64,000 bases of DNA from Aureliella helgolandensis (lineage in GTDB: Bacteria > Planctomycetota > Planctomycetia > Pirellulales > Pirellulaceae): the NCBI RefSeq assembly GCF_007752135.1, contig NZ_CP036298.1, forward strand, positions 4,464,001 to 4,528,000. The letters run 5' to 3'. Within the stretch, counting starts at the first letter, position 1; every line of letters starts with the position of its first letter. This document shows positions 26,736-36,682 of this stretch, one piece after another. The notes beneath the pieces were generated by a model, which saw nothing but the letters and a program-made list of their open reading frames with translations, made no database searches and had not been told where the DNA came from. A program made the translations under genes and the position numbers.

Positions 26736-29120
26736 GTGAAAGCAGAATTTTTTCGGGGCCAGCGACGTTTTACCTTTTGGCTGCTGCTAGTGTTCGTCGT
26801 TTCTCCGCTTTCCGCCCTAGCCCAACCAGCAACGCCTTCAGCGATCGACTATCGTGAAGCCCTGCAGAAACTCGCTTCGGCCGTCGAATATGAAGTGGCA
26901 GGCAAGTCCATCCCGTCCTTGTCGCTGACCCTAGTGGATCGCGATCGAATTGTGTACGCGGAAGGATTTGGATTTCAGGATCCTGCTCGCGAAACGCCAG
27001 CGACCGCAGATACCATTTACCGAGTGGGTTCTGTTTCCAAACTTTTCACCGACATCGCCGTGATGCAGCTGGTGGAATCTGGAGACTTATCGTTGGACGA
27101 GCCCGTGCAAACTTATCTGCCGGATTTTCAGCCACGGAATGAGCACAATGTCCCCATCACCCTGCGACAGCTAATGTCTCATCGCAGTGGTTTGGTACGC
27201 GAGTCCCCGGTGGGAAACTATTTTGATCCCACCGAGCCGAGTCTAAGCGAGTCGGTTGCCAGTCTTAATGCGACCGCGTTGGTCTATCCGCCCAACACTA
27301 AAACGAAGTACTCCAATGCTGCGGTTGCAGTGGTGGGTGCCGTGCTGGAAAGCAAGTTGCAACGCACCCACGCGGAGCAGGTCCAACGCGCCATCTTCAC
27401 CCCCTTAGGGATGCAATCGAGCAGCTTTGATGCCACCCCTCAGCTCCAGCCGAAGCTGGCTACGGGGTGGATGCGAACCTACGATGGACGCCGTTTTGAG
27501 GCTCCCTCCTTCCAATTGGGTACGGGCCCTGCCGGCAACCTCTTTTCCAGCACTAAGGACCTCGCCAAATTCATAGTCTGGTTACTCGACCAGGACGGAC
27601 TCGAGAGCAGCAACATCCTCTCCGCTGAGAGTCTGTCCGAGATGCTCACACCGGTAAAGGATAGCCAAGGCGAGCCGCAAGGGTTTGGCCTTGGTTTCCA
27701 CATCCAGAAGCTTGGCAAGTATGTCAAGATCGGTCATGGCGGCGCAGTGTATGGATTCTCAACCCAGCTCGAAATCTTGCCAGAGCGGAGTGTCGGTGTG
27801 GCTGCGGCGGCGTCTCTAGACGGAGCCAATGGCGTGGTCGCACGACTTTCGGAATACGCCCTGCAGCTGATGGTCGCGACCCAAGACGATCAACCTCTCC
27901 CCGAATATTCGCGCACCGCTCCCGTACCTCGGGCCCGCGCTGATGAATTGGTCGGGAAGTACCGCGAAGTCGATGGAGAGCGATTCACGCTCATTAGCCG
28001 GTACCAGGACGAGCTGATAATGCAACGCGGTACCTTCCAGAACCAAATCAGAGCATCGGTGGACGATGGACGATTGCTGACCGACGATTGCGTCAACTAC
28101 GGCACGCCAATCACTGTTTCAAGCTCTGAGTTGCTGCGCGTCGGTGAGACCAATTTCCAGCGTTTGCCCGACTCCCCTCCAGCGCCCGCCCCCGCCCACT
28201 GGGCAGGCCTCATCGGCGAGTACGGCTGGGACCACAACACACTCTATATCCTTGAGGAGGATGAGCAACTTTATGCGTTGATTGAATGGTTCTACTACTA
28301 TCCTCTCCAAGAATTGGGTGAGAACGAGTTCGCCTTCCCAGACTATGGTCTGTACCACGGTGAAAAGCTAATTTTCAGCCGCAACGAGCAGGGGAAGGCG
28401 ACCCAGGTTCTAGCCGCCGAAGTACCGTTCGAACGCCGCGAGGTGGGCACAAAGCATGGTGAAACCTTCCGAATTGAGCCGGTGCAACCCATCGCAGATC
28501 TGCGCGAAGCGGCCATGCAAGCCTCACCGCCGAAGGAGACGGGAGACTTCCAAGCTACCGATCTTGTCGATCTGACGCAGTTTGATCCTGGGATACGTCT
28601 CGATATTCGCTACGCAACTACCAACAATTTTACCGGTGAAGTTTTCTACAAGCAGCCGCGCGCGTTCCTGCAACGTCCCGCAGCCAAGGCGGTGGCCAAC
28701 GCACATCAAGAGCTGAGCCAACAAGGGCTGGGATTGCTCATCCATGACGCCTACCGCCCATGGTACGTCACGAAGATGTTTTGGGATGCAACACCCACGG
28801 AACTTAAGGATTTCGTGGCCAATCCGGCGAACGGCTCCCGGCACAATCGCGGCTGCGCCGTCGATCTTACCTTGTACGATCTCGAAACGAGGCAACCTAT
28901 CGAAATGGTGGCCGGCTACGACGAATTTTCTCCCCGATCGTTTCCACTGTATCCCGGTGGAACCTCCCGTCAGCGGTGGTACCGTGAACTTTTACGTCGC
29001 ACCATGGAGTCACACCAGTTCACCATCTACGAGTTTGAATGGTGGCACTTCGATTTTCAGGACTGGGAGCGATACCGCTTAGGCAACCAAAGCTTCGAGA
29101 CAATCCTCAAGGACGACTGA
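26736..29120 (+). CDS. Fusion of a serine beta-lactamase/PBP-like domain and a VanX-type D-Ala-D-Ala dipeptidase
   Basis: About 794 residues. The GTG at 26736 is preferred to a TTG nine bases earlier because GGGAG (26722-26726) is then properly spaced. A signal peptide (about 10-30) is followed by a beta-lactamase/PBP fold (about 45-375) with S-V-S-K at 99-102, a Y-S-N motif and an H-G-G motif. A middle beta-rich segment (about 390-590) follows. The C-terminal domain (about 600-790) is peptidase M15D/VanX-like: Arg674 in D-A-Y-R-P, zinc ligands His703 and Asp710 in S-R-H-N-R-G-x-A-x-D, catalytic Glu768 and ligand His771 in E-W-W-H. Both halves keep catalytic residues. It may trim D-Ala peptides; a resistance role is not shown. 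Confidence 0.9.
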   Translation: MKAEFFRGQRRFTFWLLLVFVVSPLSALAQPATPSAIDYREALQKLASAVEYEVAGKSIPSLSLTLVDRDRIVYAEGFGFQDPARETPATADTIYRVGSVSKLFTDIAVMQLVESGDLSLDEPVQTYLPDFQPRNEHNVPITLRQLMSHRSGLVRESPVGNYFDPTEPSLSESVASLNATALVYPPNTKTKYSNAAVAVVGAVLESKLQRTHAEQVQRAIFTPLGMQSSSFDATPQLQPKLATGWMRTYDGRRFEAPSFQLGTGPAGNLFSSTKDLAKFIVWLLDQDGLESSNILSAESLSEMLTPVKDSQGEPQGFGLGFHIQKLGKYVKIGHGGAVYGFSTQLEILPERSVGVAAAASLDGANGVVARLSEYALQLMVATQDDQPLPEYSRTAPVPRARADELVGKYREVDGERFTLISRYQDELIMQRGTFQNQIRASVDDGRLLTDDCVNYGTPITVSSSELLRVGETNFQRLPDSPPAPAPAHWAGLIGEYGWDHNTLYILEEDEQLYALIEWFYYYPLQELGENEFAFPDYGLYHGEKLIFSRNEQGKATQVLAAEVPFERREVGTKHGETFRIEPVQPIADLREAAMQASPPKETGDFQATDLVDLTQFDPGIRLDIRYATTNNFTGEVFYKQPRAFLQRPAAKAVANAHQELSQQGLGLLIHDAYRPWYVTKMFWDATPTELKDFVANPANGSRHNRGCAVDLTLYDLETRQPIEMVAGYDEFSPRSFPLYPGGTSRQRWYRELLRRTMESHQFTIYEFEWWHFDFQDWERYRLGNQSFETILKDD

Positions 29121-29521
29121 TCTCAAGGGCCACTGAAATCAAACGCAAATCGCTACGACCTGCATCACTTGCCCTACCTTCCATCGGCCAAGGGCAAGAG
29201 GCGGCCATTCAGCCGTTGGCAGAATCAGCACTTGCACGAAGACGGGAAGTGGGTAAGTGGGCATTGAATTGCGGGTTACAAACGGTGTCCCCTGGCCGAC
29301 GAATTAGCTCACTAAGGCAGGACGCGATATCCTGCCTTCATCCCACCGTCCAGCTGGTACTGGGCTCCCGCTCACTTCTGAGCATTCAGGGCAAACCGCG
29401 GCCGACCAACTCAGACGCAGTGACTTGAAAACCCGTCAAGCAGTTCTCGAAGCCCCAAATCTACTTTCGAGAGTGTATATCACAGCCCTCGTCCGACTTG
29501 AGACTCATCGTGGTCTAAGGA
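29121..29521. other. Gene-less convergent gap
   Basis: No gene was recognised between the fusion gene and the long inverted repeat that begins at about 29522. Confidence 0.45.
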
Positions 29522-29626
29522 CCGTCGGAACAACTACTGGCGGATAGTCGCCGAACTGCTCCGCCGGTTCGTTCGGGAGAATGCCGATCGGCGGAGCGAT
29601 CTGGCGACACTTATTGCTCCGACGAC
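29522..29626. terminator. Long imperfect inverted repeat between convergent genes
   Basis: The left arm (about 29522-29566) and right arm (about 29589-29626) pair in three blocks: GTCGGA/TCCGAC, GTCGCC/GGCGAC and GCTCCGCCG/CGGCGGAGC, with small bulges and a loop of about 22 bases. It ends one base before the DinB-like stop codon. A bidirectional terminator or a structured RNA is plausible; there is no clear U-tract. Confidence 0.55.
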
Positions 29627-29627
29627 T

Positions 29628-30122
29628 CTAAGACGCAGGTTCGTCACCAGAAGGTCCGTACATTCCCGGCACTGGCAAATCATTCAACCTCAAATAAACG
29701 CATAGATGGGCGCGATGGTGGATGGTGTGGTTGATGACAAAACTGCGGATAACCACGGATCTTGGCATCGTCATCAGAACGTTGTCACCAGACTTTAGCG
29801 ACCACATCTGCGACACGGCTGCATCGGTCGTACTGTTCAACGCCGCGCAGGCTTCGGCCACATTTTTATCGAAGGCGGCTAAGATCTCTGCCCTCGAACG
29901 CAGATTCGGTGTTTCGTAGCCCTCAATGTCCCAAGACAGATTCGCAAGAGTACCGGCTACCCATCCCGGGATTTCAACCAAGTGGTTCGCGTTCCATCCG
30001 ATGGTGTTGGACTTGGGATGTGCCTTCCAATCCAATTTGTCATCCGGAACCTGTTCCAACACTCTTCGTGTGCTGGCCATTTCCTGCTCGAACTCTGGCA
30101 AAATCATTTGGGAAAAGCTCAT
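29628..30122 (-). CDS. DinB-like (DUF664 superfamily) protein
   Basis: 164 residues, all-helical. The metal-binding histidines expected of the DinB/YfiT-like four-helix bundle are visible: His47 in N-A-N-H-L-V-E and the cluster N-H-T-I-H-H-R-A-H near residues 131-138. The family includes metal-dependent hydrolases and thiol transferases (bacillithiol, maleylpyruvate isomerase-like); most members, like this one, have no assigned reaction. It has no signal peptide and is probably cytoplasmic. It is convergent with the fusion gene and monocistronic. Confidence 0.85.
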   Translation of the reverse strand: MSFSQMILPEFEQEMASTRRVLEQVPDDKLDWKAHPKSNTIGWNANHLVEIPGWVAGTLANLSWDIEGYETPNLRSRAEILAAFDKNVAEACAALNSTTDAAVSQMWSLKSGDNVLMTMPRSVVIRSFVINHTIHHRAHLCVYLRLNDLPVPGMYGPSGDEPAS

Positions 30123-30424
30123 GGGCTACCTCTCTCTTGATTGATGGGTCGCTGGTTGGGGATGTAAGTTTGCTCAACACGCGTTGAAAAACAGTGGCGT
30201 TACCACCTCGACGTTGCAGCGTGCTGGGTACCGCGGGGCAATGTCCGCCGAGGTACAATTACCGCTAGCGGCGTTAGTGTAGCGAAAATGGCTGTGCTGT
30301 TGTGCGGACCATTCTAGAAACCGCAGGTCCATGCTCGCCCACCGTTCCTGAGGGTTCAAATTGTGTAGAATACGGCTCCCACCCAATCCTCCCGCCAACT
30401 AGACCCGTTCGGAGATTCAAATCG
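30123..30424. other. Divergent intergenic region
   Basis: 302 bases between the DinB-like start and the ceramidase-like start. Apart from a GGAG ribosome binding site (about 30409) for the latter, nothing was recognised. Confidence 0.4.
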
Positions 30425-31828
30425 ATGCGTTTCTTCTTAGTTTTTCTGCTCAGCTGCCTTGTCATGCAGTGCAACCCTGCGCAGGGGCAAACCGCTGCGA
30501 CCACCGAGCCAACAGATACCGTTCCCGCAAGCTCGCTGAGAATCGCCACGTTTGATGTCGACGCGACCCCACGTTTAGGCGAAATCATGGCCTACGATCC
30601 GGTACGCAGAATCGACGAACTGGGTTTGAGATGCCGAGGTATTATTCTGTTGGGCGCCGGTGAACCGATCGTCTTGTGCGCGGTCGATTGGATTGGTATC
30701 GGCAATGGAGCCCAAGACTATTTTCGAGACGCGATTGCCGGCTCCGCCGGTACCCAACCGGAGCGTGTTGTCGTGCATACCTTGCATCAACACGATGCGC
30801 CGCGTTGCGATTTTTCGGCAGAGCAATATCTCTTAGCTGCTGGTGTCAAAGATGTGGGTGCGTTTGACACCTCGCTAGCGCGCGATCTACTGCATCGTCT
30901 TGACGAAACGATCCAACGCAGCATTCCCCAAGCTTCAGTCGTGACCCATACCGGTGTTGGCGTGTCGGAGGTAGAAGGTGTTGCATCCAACCGCCGGATC
31001 CTCGGGGACGATGGGAAAGTCCGCGCCGTGCGGTATACCACAACCCGCGACGCGGCTTTGCGTGCGGAACCCGAGGGTATCATCGACCCCGAACTCACCA
31101 CTGTTTCATTTTGGAACGAAGACCAACCCTTAGCCGTCCTGAGCTACTATGCGTGTCATCCCCAGAGCTATTACCGCACTGGCGTACCGAGTCCGGATTT
31201 CCCTGGGATCGCCCGCTTCATCCGATCGCAAGATCTGCCCGATGTGATGCACGTCCACTTCAATGGAGCTGGAGGCAACATTGGAGCTGGCAAGTACAAC
31301 GACGGTGCCAAGGAAAACCGCTTGATCCTCGCACGCCGCCTTGCCGATGGAATGCGCCGTGCCTACGAGGCGACTGAAAAGTTTCCGACCAATGCCAGTG
31401 ACCTCGGTTGGGAAACGGTTCCAGTTTCTCTCCCCCCGGCAGAGCACCTCAACATAGACGAGCTACGCGAAGGGCTTTCACAATGGAAGCCAGCAGAGTA
31501 CTGGGGCAGCCCCGATCGCCTGGCATGGCTCGATCGATGCCAGAACGGCCAGCAAATCAATCTGTCCTGCCTGCGAATCGGCGACACCCGTATCCTGCAC
31601 ATGCCTGGTGAGCTGTTTGTCGAGTACCAATTGGCGGCCAAAGCAATGCGCAGTGATCTCACCGTCGCGATGGCAGCCTACGGAGATTACGGCCCCGGCT
31701 ATATCGGAACCAAAGAGGCGTACAGCCAAGGAGGCTACGAGACGAGCCCAGCCGCTTCCAATGTTTCGCCTGAAGTCGAAAAAGTCCTCATGGATGGGAT
31801 GCGCACCTTGCTTGGAGAAACACCATGA
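30425..31828 (+). CDS. Secreted neutral/alkaline ceramidase-like hydrolase
   Basis: 467 residues from the ATG at 30425. A longer frame begins at 30302, but a signal peptide ([10 protein letters not shown] to A-Q-G-Q) starts at this ATG. The family resemblance is to planctomycete proteins annotated as neutral/alkaline non-lysosomal ceramidase, with the metal-site-like H-T-L-H-Q-H-D-A-P at about residue 121. True ceramidases are larger and have additional zinc ligands, so the substrate may be another amide or ester. It is translationally coupled (ATGA overlap at 31825-31828) to the heme-binding dehydrogenase gene. Confidence 0.7.
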   Translation: MRFFLVFLLSCLVMQCNPAQGQTAATTEPTDTVPASSLRIATFDVDATPRLGEIMAYDPVRRIDELGLRCRGIILLGAGEPIVLCAVDWIGIGNGAQDYFRDAIAGSAGTQPERVVVHTLHQHDAPRCDFSAEQYLLAAGVKDVGAFDTSLARDLLHRLDETIQRSIPQASVVTHTGVGVSEVEGVASNRRILGDDGKVRAVRYTTTRDAALRAEPEGIIDPELTTVSFWNEDQPLAVLSYYACHPQSYYRTGVPSPDFPGIARFIRSQDLPDVMHVHFNGAGGNIGAGKYNDGAKENRLILARRLADGMRRAYEATEKFPTNASDLGWETVPVSLPPAEHLNIDELREGLSQWKPAEYWGSPDRLAWLDRCQNGQQINLSCLRIGDTRILHMPGELFVEYQLAAKAMRSDLTVAMAAYGDYGPGYIGTKEAYSQGGYETSPAASNVSPEVEKVLMDGMRTLLGETP

Positions 31829-34818
31829 AATACCGTTTGCTACTTTGGACAAGCTTGCTAGTTGGCTCAACGATCGGCCCCGCGCGAGCCCAAGAAGACT
31901 ATGGCAAGGAACTGCCGAGAATCCCAGCTACCGAGCCCGCTCAAGCACTGGCCTCTTTCGAAGTCGCCGACGGATTTGAGATCGAACAAGTCGCCGCCGA
32001 ACCCTTGATTGCAAGTCCAGTTGCTATTCAGTGGGATGCAACGGGTGGAATGTTCGTCTGTGAAATGCGAGGTTACAGCGAAGACCGCGAGGCAGGCATT
32101 TCACGCATCACGCGGTTGACCGACAAAGACCAAGATGGAATCTACGATCACAGCCAGATCTTTGCAGACCAATTGTTCTGGCCAACGGCAATCTTCCCCT
32201 TCGATGGTGGTCTGTTTGTGGGAGACGCCCCCAACATCTTCTACTTCAAAGATACCGACGGCGATGGTGTGGCGGATTCTAAACAACTCGTCTTGACCGG
32301 ATTTGGTACTTCCAATGTTCAAGGACTGCTCAATTCGTTCCATTGGGGACTGGACAATCGCATTCACGTTGCGTGCAGTAGCGTGGGAGGTAAGGTCCGA
32401 CGATCCGATCAGGCGGAGTCCGAAGCGATTGACGTTCGTGGCCGAGACATTGCCTTCGATCCACGCACGTTCGAATTCGAGTTAACCAGCGGAGCGGCGC
32501 AGCACGGCATGACTTTTGACGACTGGGGACGCAAGTTCGTTTCGTCCAACAGCGATCATATTCAGCAGGTAATGTATGAAGACCGCTACATCGGTCGCAA
32601 CCCTTGGCTAAGTCCCCCGCCATCGCGGATGTCGATCGCAGCCGATGGACCGCAGGCAACCGTCTTTCGCCGGAGTCCCGTGGAACCTTGGCGCATCGTC
32701 AGGACACGTTTGCGAGTCAATGGAACAGTCCGCGGAATCGTGGAGGGTGGCGGGCGTCCCGCGGGCTACTTTACCGGCGCTACCGGAGTAACCATCGTCC
32801 GTGGTGACCTCTGGCCGCAGGAGATGCAAGGCACTGCAATCGTGGGCGATGTTGGCAGCAATTTGATCCACCGCAAGCGATTGGAGGTCGCCCCTGGAGA
32901 TTCCGGAGGTTTGCAATTCGTCGCTGAACGCATTGATGACAACAGTGAGTTCGTTGCTTCGACTGATATTTGGTTCCGGCCCGCTCAGTTTGAAAATGGC
33001 CCCGATGGAGCACTCTACGCGGTCGATGTTTGTCGCGAAGTGATCGAACACCCCGCCAGCCTTCCCCCGGAAATCAAACAACACTTGGACCTCACCTCCG
33101 GCCGTGACCGAGGCCGGATCTATCGCATTGCGCCCCAGGGTGCCGAGCGCCGCGCATTCCAGGCGTTGAAGCAGCTCACTACGGCGGAATTGGTCCATCA
33201 GCTGACCAATCCCAACGCTTGGCAACGCGAAACGGCCAGCCGCTTGCTGTGGGAACGCCAGGATCACGCCGCCATCGCCCCTCTGCGACAATTGACGGTC
33301 AGTGCCGAAATGCCTCAAGCTCGGCTACACGCGCTTCACGCCTTAGCCGGACTCGATGGCCTTGACGCCCCAATCCTACTCACCGCACTTCAGGACCCGC
33401 ATTCGCAGCTCCGCAAGCACGCGATCCTCCTGGTTGAACAAGCTCTGCCAGAGCTGCAGAAGCAAGTCGACATCGCAGCTCGCCTCATCGAGCTCGCGGG
33501 GGATGACTCGATTGAGGTCCGCTACCAACTGGCGTTTTCAGTGGGATCGCTTCAGCTTGAACAAAAGACAACCGTACTGGAGCAACTCATTCTCCGCGAT
33601 GTAGAGAATCGCTGGATGCGGGCCGCCGTGCAAAGTTCACTTGCGCAAGATGCTGGCCCCCTATTCGCGACTCTGATCGAAAATCCTGACTTCCGAAGTC
33701 CGGCAGCTGGCGGTTTTCTTAAGGATCTAGCCAAGCAGATTACTGCGCAGAATTCCGAACCAGAGTTGAAAACGGTGGTGGGTGTCCTGCCGCAACTTCC
33801 CCCGCAAGACGCCCCGTTCGCGCTGCCCATTCTTGGCGAATTCCTTGCCGGACAACAGCGCTCGGGTAGCCTGCTCGCCAAGTGGGCCGAAGCGGGAGAA
33901 TTGCAAGATCTTGACCACACTTTGAATCGCATGTTAAGCACCATGCGTCCCATTGCAACCAGCCAAACAGCAGCTCTACCTGCTCGAATTGCTGCCATCG
34001 ATGCCTTGCGTTACGGCTCCTATGCACAGGCTGAGACAACGCTGGCCGGTCTGCTAGACCACCGCCAGCCGAGCTCCGTGCAGCATCAAGCAATTCGTAC
34101 GCTGGGGAGTTTTGCGAATCGCCAAGTCTCACAACCGATTATCGCCGCATGGCCCACCTTGAGCCCTCAACTGCGTGAGGCCGCCAGCGAAGTTCTATTC
34201 TCTCGTCCTGAGCTGAGCATGTCTTTGTTTGATGCGATTGATGCGAAGCGGATTGCGATTACTGACATTTCCCCCGCTCGCATCAAGCTGGCTGCTGAGT
34301 CGAAAGACAAGCAGGTCCGTACACGAGCCAGTCAATATGTGGGAACATCCGGGACCGAAGATCGCCAGGAAGTCATCGCAGCTTATCAAGAGTCCTTGAA
34401 ATCTGCTGGCACCGCTGACCGCGGCAAACAGATATTCGAAAAGCACTGCGCGAGCTGCCACCGCTTGAACGGTGTGGGGCATGAAATTGGGCCCAGCCTG
34501 TCGGCTATGAAGTCCCGTGGAGCTGATGCCATCCTGAGCAATGTCCTCGCCCCCAACATGGAAGTGAATCCTCAGTACTTGAACTACATCTTGCTAAATG
34601 AGGATGGCCAAGCCATGACCGGCATGATCTCTGCAGAGAGTGCGACCAGCATCACACTCAAACGGGCCGAGGCTGCCACCGACACGGTATTGCGCGTCGA
34701 TATCGATTCCCTAAAGAGCACCGGGCAGTCGATCATGCCCGAGGGATTTGAAAAGTCGATTGATCCCCAGCAAATGGCCGATCTCATCGCCTACATCCTG
34801 GGTTCTCTGGCCCCCTAG
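31825..34818 (+). CDS. PVC-type heme-binding CxxCH protein with sugar-dehydrogenase-like propeller and HEAT repeats
   Basis: 997 residues with a signal peptide ending near A-R-A-Q. The first part (about 35-440) is a PQQ/sorbosone-dehydrogenase-like beta-propeller with calcium-binding-like D-x-D-x-D loops (D-K-D-Q-D-G and D-T-D-G-D-G). A HEAT-repeat region follows (about 450-820). The C-terminal cytochrome c domain has C875-A-S-C-H879 and a distal Met region near M-P-E-G-F. This architecture is typical of Planctomycetes-Verrucomicrobia and is thought to oxidise sugars in the periplasm with electron transfer to the heme; the substrate is unknown. Confidence 0.92.
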   Translation: MKYRLLLWTSLLVGSTIGPARAQEDYGKELPRIPATEPAQALASFEVADGFEIEQVAAEPLIASPVAIQWDATGGMFVCEMRGYSEDREAGISRITRLTDKDQDGIYDHSQIFADQLFWPTAIFPFDGGLFVGDAPNIFYFKDTDGDGVADSKQLVLTGFGTSNVQGLLNSFHWGLDNRIHVACSSVGGKVRRSDQAESEAIDVRGRDIAFDPRTFEFELTSGAAQHGMTFDDWGRKFVSSNSDHIQQVMYEDRYIGRNPWLSPPPSRMSIAADGPQATVFRRSPVEPWRIVRTRLRVNGTVRGIVEGGGRPAGYFTGATGVTIVRGDLWPQEMQGTAIVGDVGSNLIHRKRLEVAPGDSGGLQFVAERIDDNSEFVASTDIWFRPAQFENGPDGALYAVDVCREVIEHPASLPPEIKQHLDLTSGRDRGRIYRIAPQGAERRAFQALKQLTTAELVHQLTNPNAWQRETASRLLWERQDHAAIAPLRQLTVSAEMPQARLHALHALAGLDGLDAPILLTALQDPHSQLRKHAILLVEQALPELQKQVDIAARLIELAGDDSIEVRYQLAFSVGSLQLEQKTTVLEQLILRDVENRWMRAAVQSSLAQDAGPLFATLIENPDFRSPAAGGFLKDLAKQITAQNSEPELKTVVGVLPQLPPQDAPFALPILGEFLAGQQRSGSLLAKWAEAGELQDLDHTLNRMLSTMRPIATSQTAALPARIAAIDALRYGSYAQAETTLAGLLDHRQPSSVQHQAIRTLGSFANRQVSQPIIAAWPTLSPQLREAASEVLFSRPELSMSLFDAIDAKRIAITDISPARIKLAAESKDKQVRTRASQYVGTSGTEDRQEVIAAYQESLKSAGTADRGKQIFEKHCASCHRLNGVGHEIGPSLSAMKSRGADAILSNVLAPNMEVNPQYLNYILLNEDGQAMTGMISAESATSITLKRAEAATDTVLRVDIDSLKSTGQSIMPEGFEKSIDPQQMADLIAYILGSLAP

Positions 34819-35131
34819 AGCGATAGCCTTACCGCCGCTACGACGTGCCGCAGCCTAAAGTGCTGCGACTTGTCGTGGCTGGCTTTGCCCGTCCAATGCC
34901 ACCGGGAGAGCAACCACGCAATTCGCATCCACGGCTCTCCGCTACGCTGCTCTCATATTCGAGGCTTCCCCCAAACGATCAGCTCCGCTGCAGGTTCATC
35001 TCGCCGGGAGCATGACCGTTGGCGACCCCGCAAAAACGCACTCGCTGTGGGCGAGTGGTGGACTCTGGCAATCGCGGATTCCAGTCGAGTCCACCACATC
35101 GCTGCCAGCTCGCTTCGATTGCTTCCGCTGC
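34819..35131. other. Gene-less convergent gap
   Basis: 313 bases between convergent stop codons; no gene and no clear terminator seen. Confidence 0.4.
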
Positions 35132-36226
35132 CTACTTCCAGCCGAATTCGGCTAGGCGTGCTGGCACCTTGGCTTGAGCTTCCGCAATCAACTCGGACAG
35201 AGATACTGCCGCGCCATTCTGCTCAAGGCTGGCGTCCGCCGCCGACATCAACGCGTAGATCTCGATCGTCTCTTGAGACGCGATGGGCACCTCTTTCGAC
35301 TGGAAGAATTTTACGATTTCCACCAACAGTGGTGCGTAGCCCTCGTAACCACCAGTAGGCTTTTCTCCCTCAACGCCATGGATGATTCCGCCATAGTTGT
35401 GGCGACCGTCACGGATGCCGCGCACCGTTCCTATCCGACCATCACTCCAAGTACACACCAAGAGGTCGGTGCCTTCGGTGTGAGTACGGCTGACCGTTGC
35501 ACACCCAGGCCCCATCGCTGCGACCAGTGGCTCAACTCCATGGATTCCGTACCAGTAGAAATCGGGGTGAGAGGGTTCGGTCGGAGCGGGGGAAAACGTA
35601 TCAACTCCGATCACCTTACCTACCAAGGTACCAGCCCGTGCGCTTTGCACTGCTTTGGCATACCGTAGACTCGAGGAAGAAAACAGCGGTGTGCCACTGG
35701 TCCGAGCGGCTTCGAAAATGGCCAAGGTGTCCACCAGGCTCGCGGCCAACGGCTTGTCGACGAACACTGGCAACCCGGCTTTTAGAACCGGCAGCACCTG
35801 CTCCAAATGGGGTTTACCGTCGTTCGACTCGAGCAAGACGGCATCCACGAGAGGCAGCAAGTCGTCAATGGAATCAACAATTTCCACGCCCAACTCCTGA
35901 ACCGTCTTGGTATATCCAGGAACGCGTTCCACGCTGGAGCGAATATCACGACTCCCCTGCGCGACTGCCGCCACAATGTGACATTGATCGAAGGGTGCCG
36001 GTGCGTCCGGTGCATTGATGATCTTCGCAAAATTGGTGGCATGCGACGTGTCGAGACCGATAATGCCAATGCGAAGTATCATGGTTTCCGATTCCTGGGC
36101 CGGCTTGGCCGCTTGGGCGCATGCGACGGAAGAGGATAGATTACAGATCAGCATGGTCGCTAGGCAATAGGCCGCGCAGCGGAGCCTGGCCAATTTGAAA
36201 ATATCGAGTTTATAAACGAAGTGCAT
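35132..36226 (-). CDS. Secreted Gfo/Idh/MocA-family oxidoreductase
   Basis: 364 residues. An N-terminal signal-like segment (about 10-40, ending A-C-A-Q-A-A) precedes a Rossmann domain beginning I-G-I-I-G-L-D-T-S-H at about residue 53. The C-terminal alpha/beta domain is of Gfo/Idh/MocA type. The G-L-D-T-S-H variant of the nucleotide-binding loop occurs in the group of planctomycete Gfo/Idh proteins that carry signal peptides; such exported members may retain a bound cofactor. The usual Lys of E-K-P is present as D-K-P. Substrate unknown; the nearby epimerase and DHDPS genes suggest sugar metabolism. Confidence 0.85.
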   Translation of the reverse strand: MHFVYKLDIFKLARLRCAAYCLATMLICNLSSSVACAQAAKPAQESETMILRIGIIGLDTSHATNFAKIINAPDAPAPFDQCHIVAAVAQGSRDIRSSVERVPGYTKTVQELGVEIVDSIDDLLPLVDAVLLESNDGKPHLEQVLPVLKAGLPVFVDKPLAASLVDTLAIFEAARTSGTPLFSSSSLRYAKAVQSARAGTLVGKVIGVDTFSPAPTEPSHPDFYWYGIHGVEPLVAAMGPGCATVSRTHTEGTDLLVCTWSDGRIGTVRGIRDGRHNYGGIIHGVEGEKPTGGYEGYAPLLVEIVKFFQSKEVPIASQETIEIYALMSAADASLEQNGAAVSLSELIAEAQAKVPARLAEFGWK

Positions 36227-36682
36227 TGCTAAAACCTAAATCAAGGAAAAACGAAAACGATTGGAAGGAATGCTACCAAACCGGAGGCTGGTCGTGGACC
36301 AGCCTTGGGAATGAGCAGAAAGCAGATATTGGATCGTATTGCCGGAATGGCTCCAACAGTTAGATTGTGACAGGCAGGATCGACGCTCGCCCCAGGACTT
36401 TTCCGAACCGCTGCTGAGCGAGCCGTCGTTTGGATTGAGACTCACTGCTCGTTCCGGCGGAAATTGGGCTACTACCGCCCGCCAGATGCTTGCTTGGATC
36501 GTGGGGGCAGCTGTACACCGCGATTGGAGTAAATGCACCAATCGCTCCCCGCCTTGAGAGCAATTCGCCCCAATTCTTGCGGCGCTCACACAGCAGGTTG
36601 TGTATAGGATCATCCAATCGCTATGGCTGACTTGCAATCACACTGAAAATGGTATCGCCTGTAGCCATTTCAGCTGGCGAGG
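36227..36682. other. Gene-less stretch
   Basis: 456 bases between the deacetylase-like stop and the Gfo/Idh start on the same strand. No gene, repeat or clear promoter was recognised. Confidence 0.4.

Noticed and set aside
30345-30375. GGTTCAAAT-like stretch as a tRNA T-arm
   Set aside because: Flanking bases do not form a T-stem or acceptor stem, and no cloverleaf could be built.
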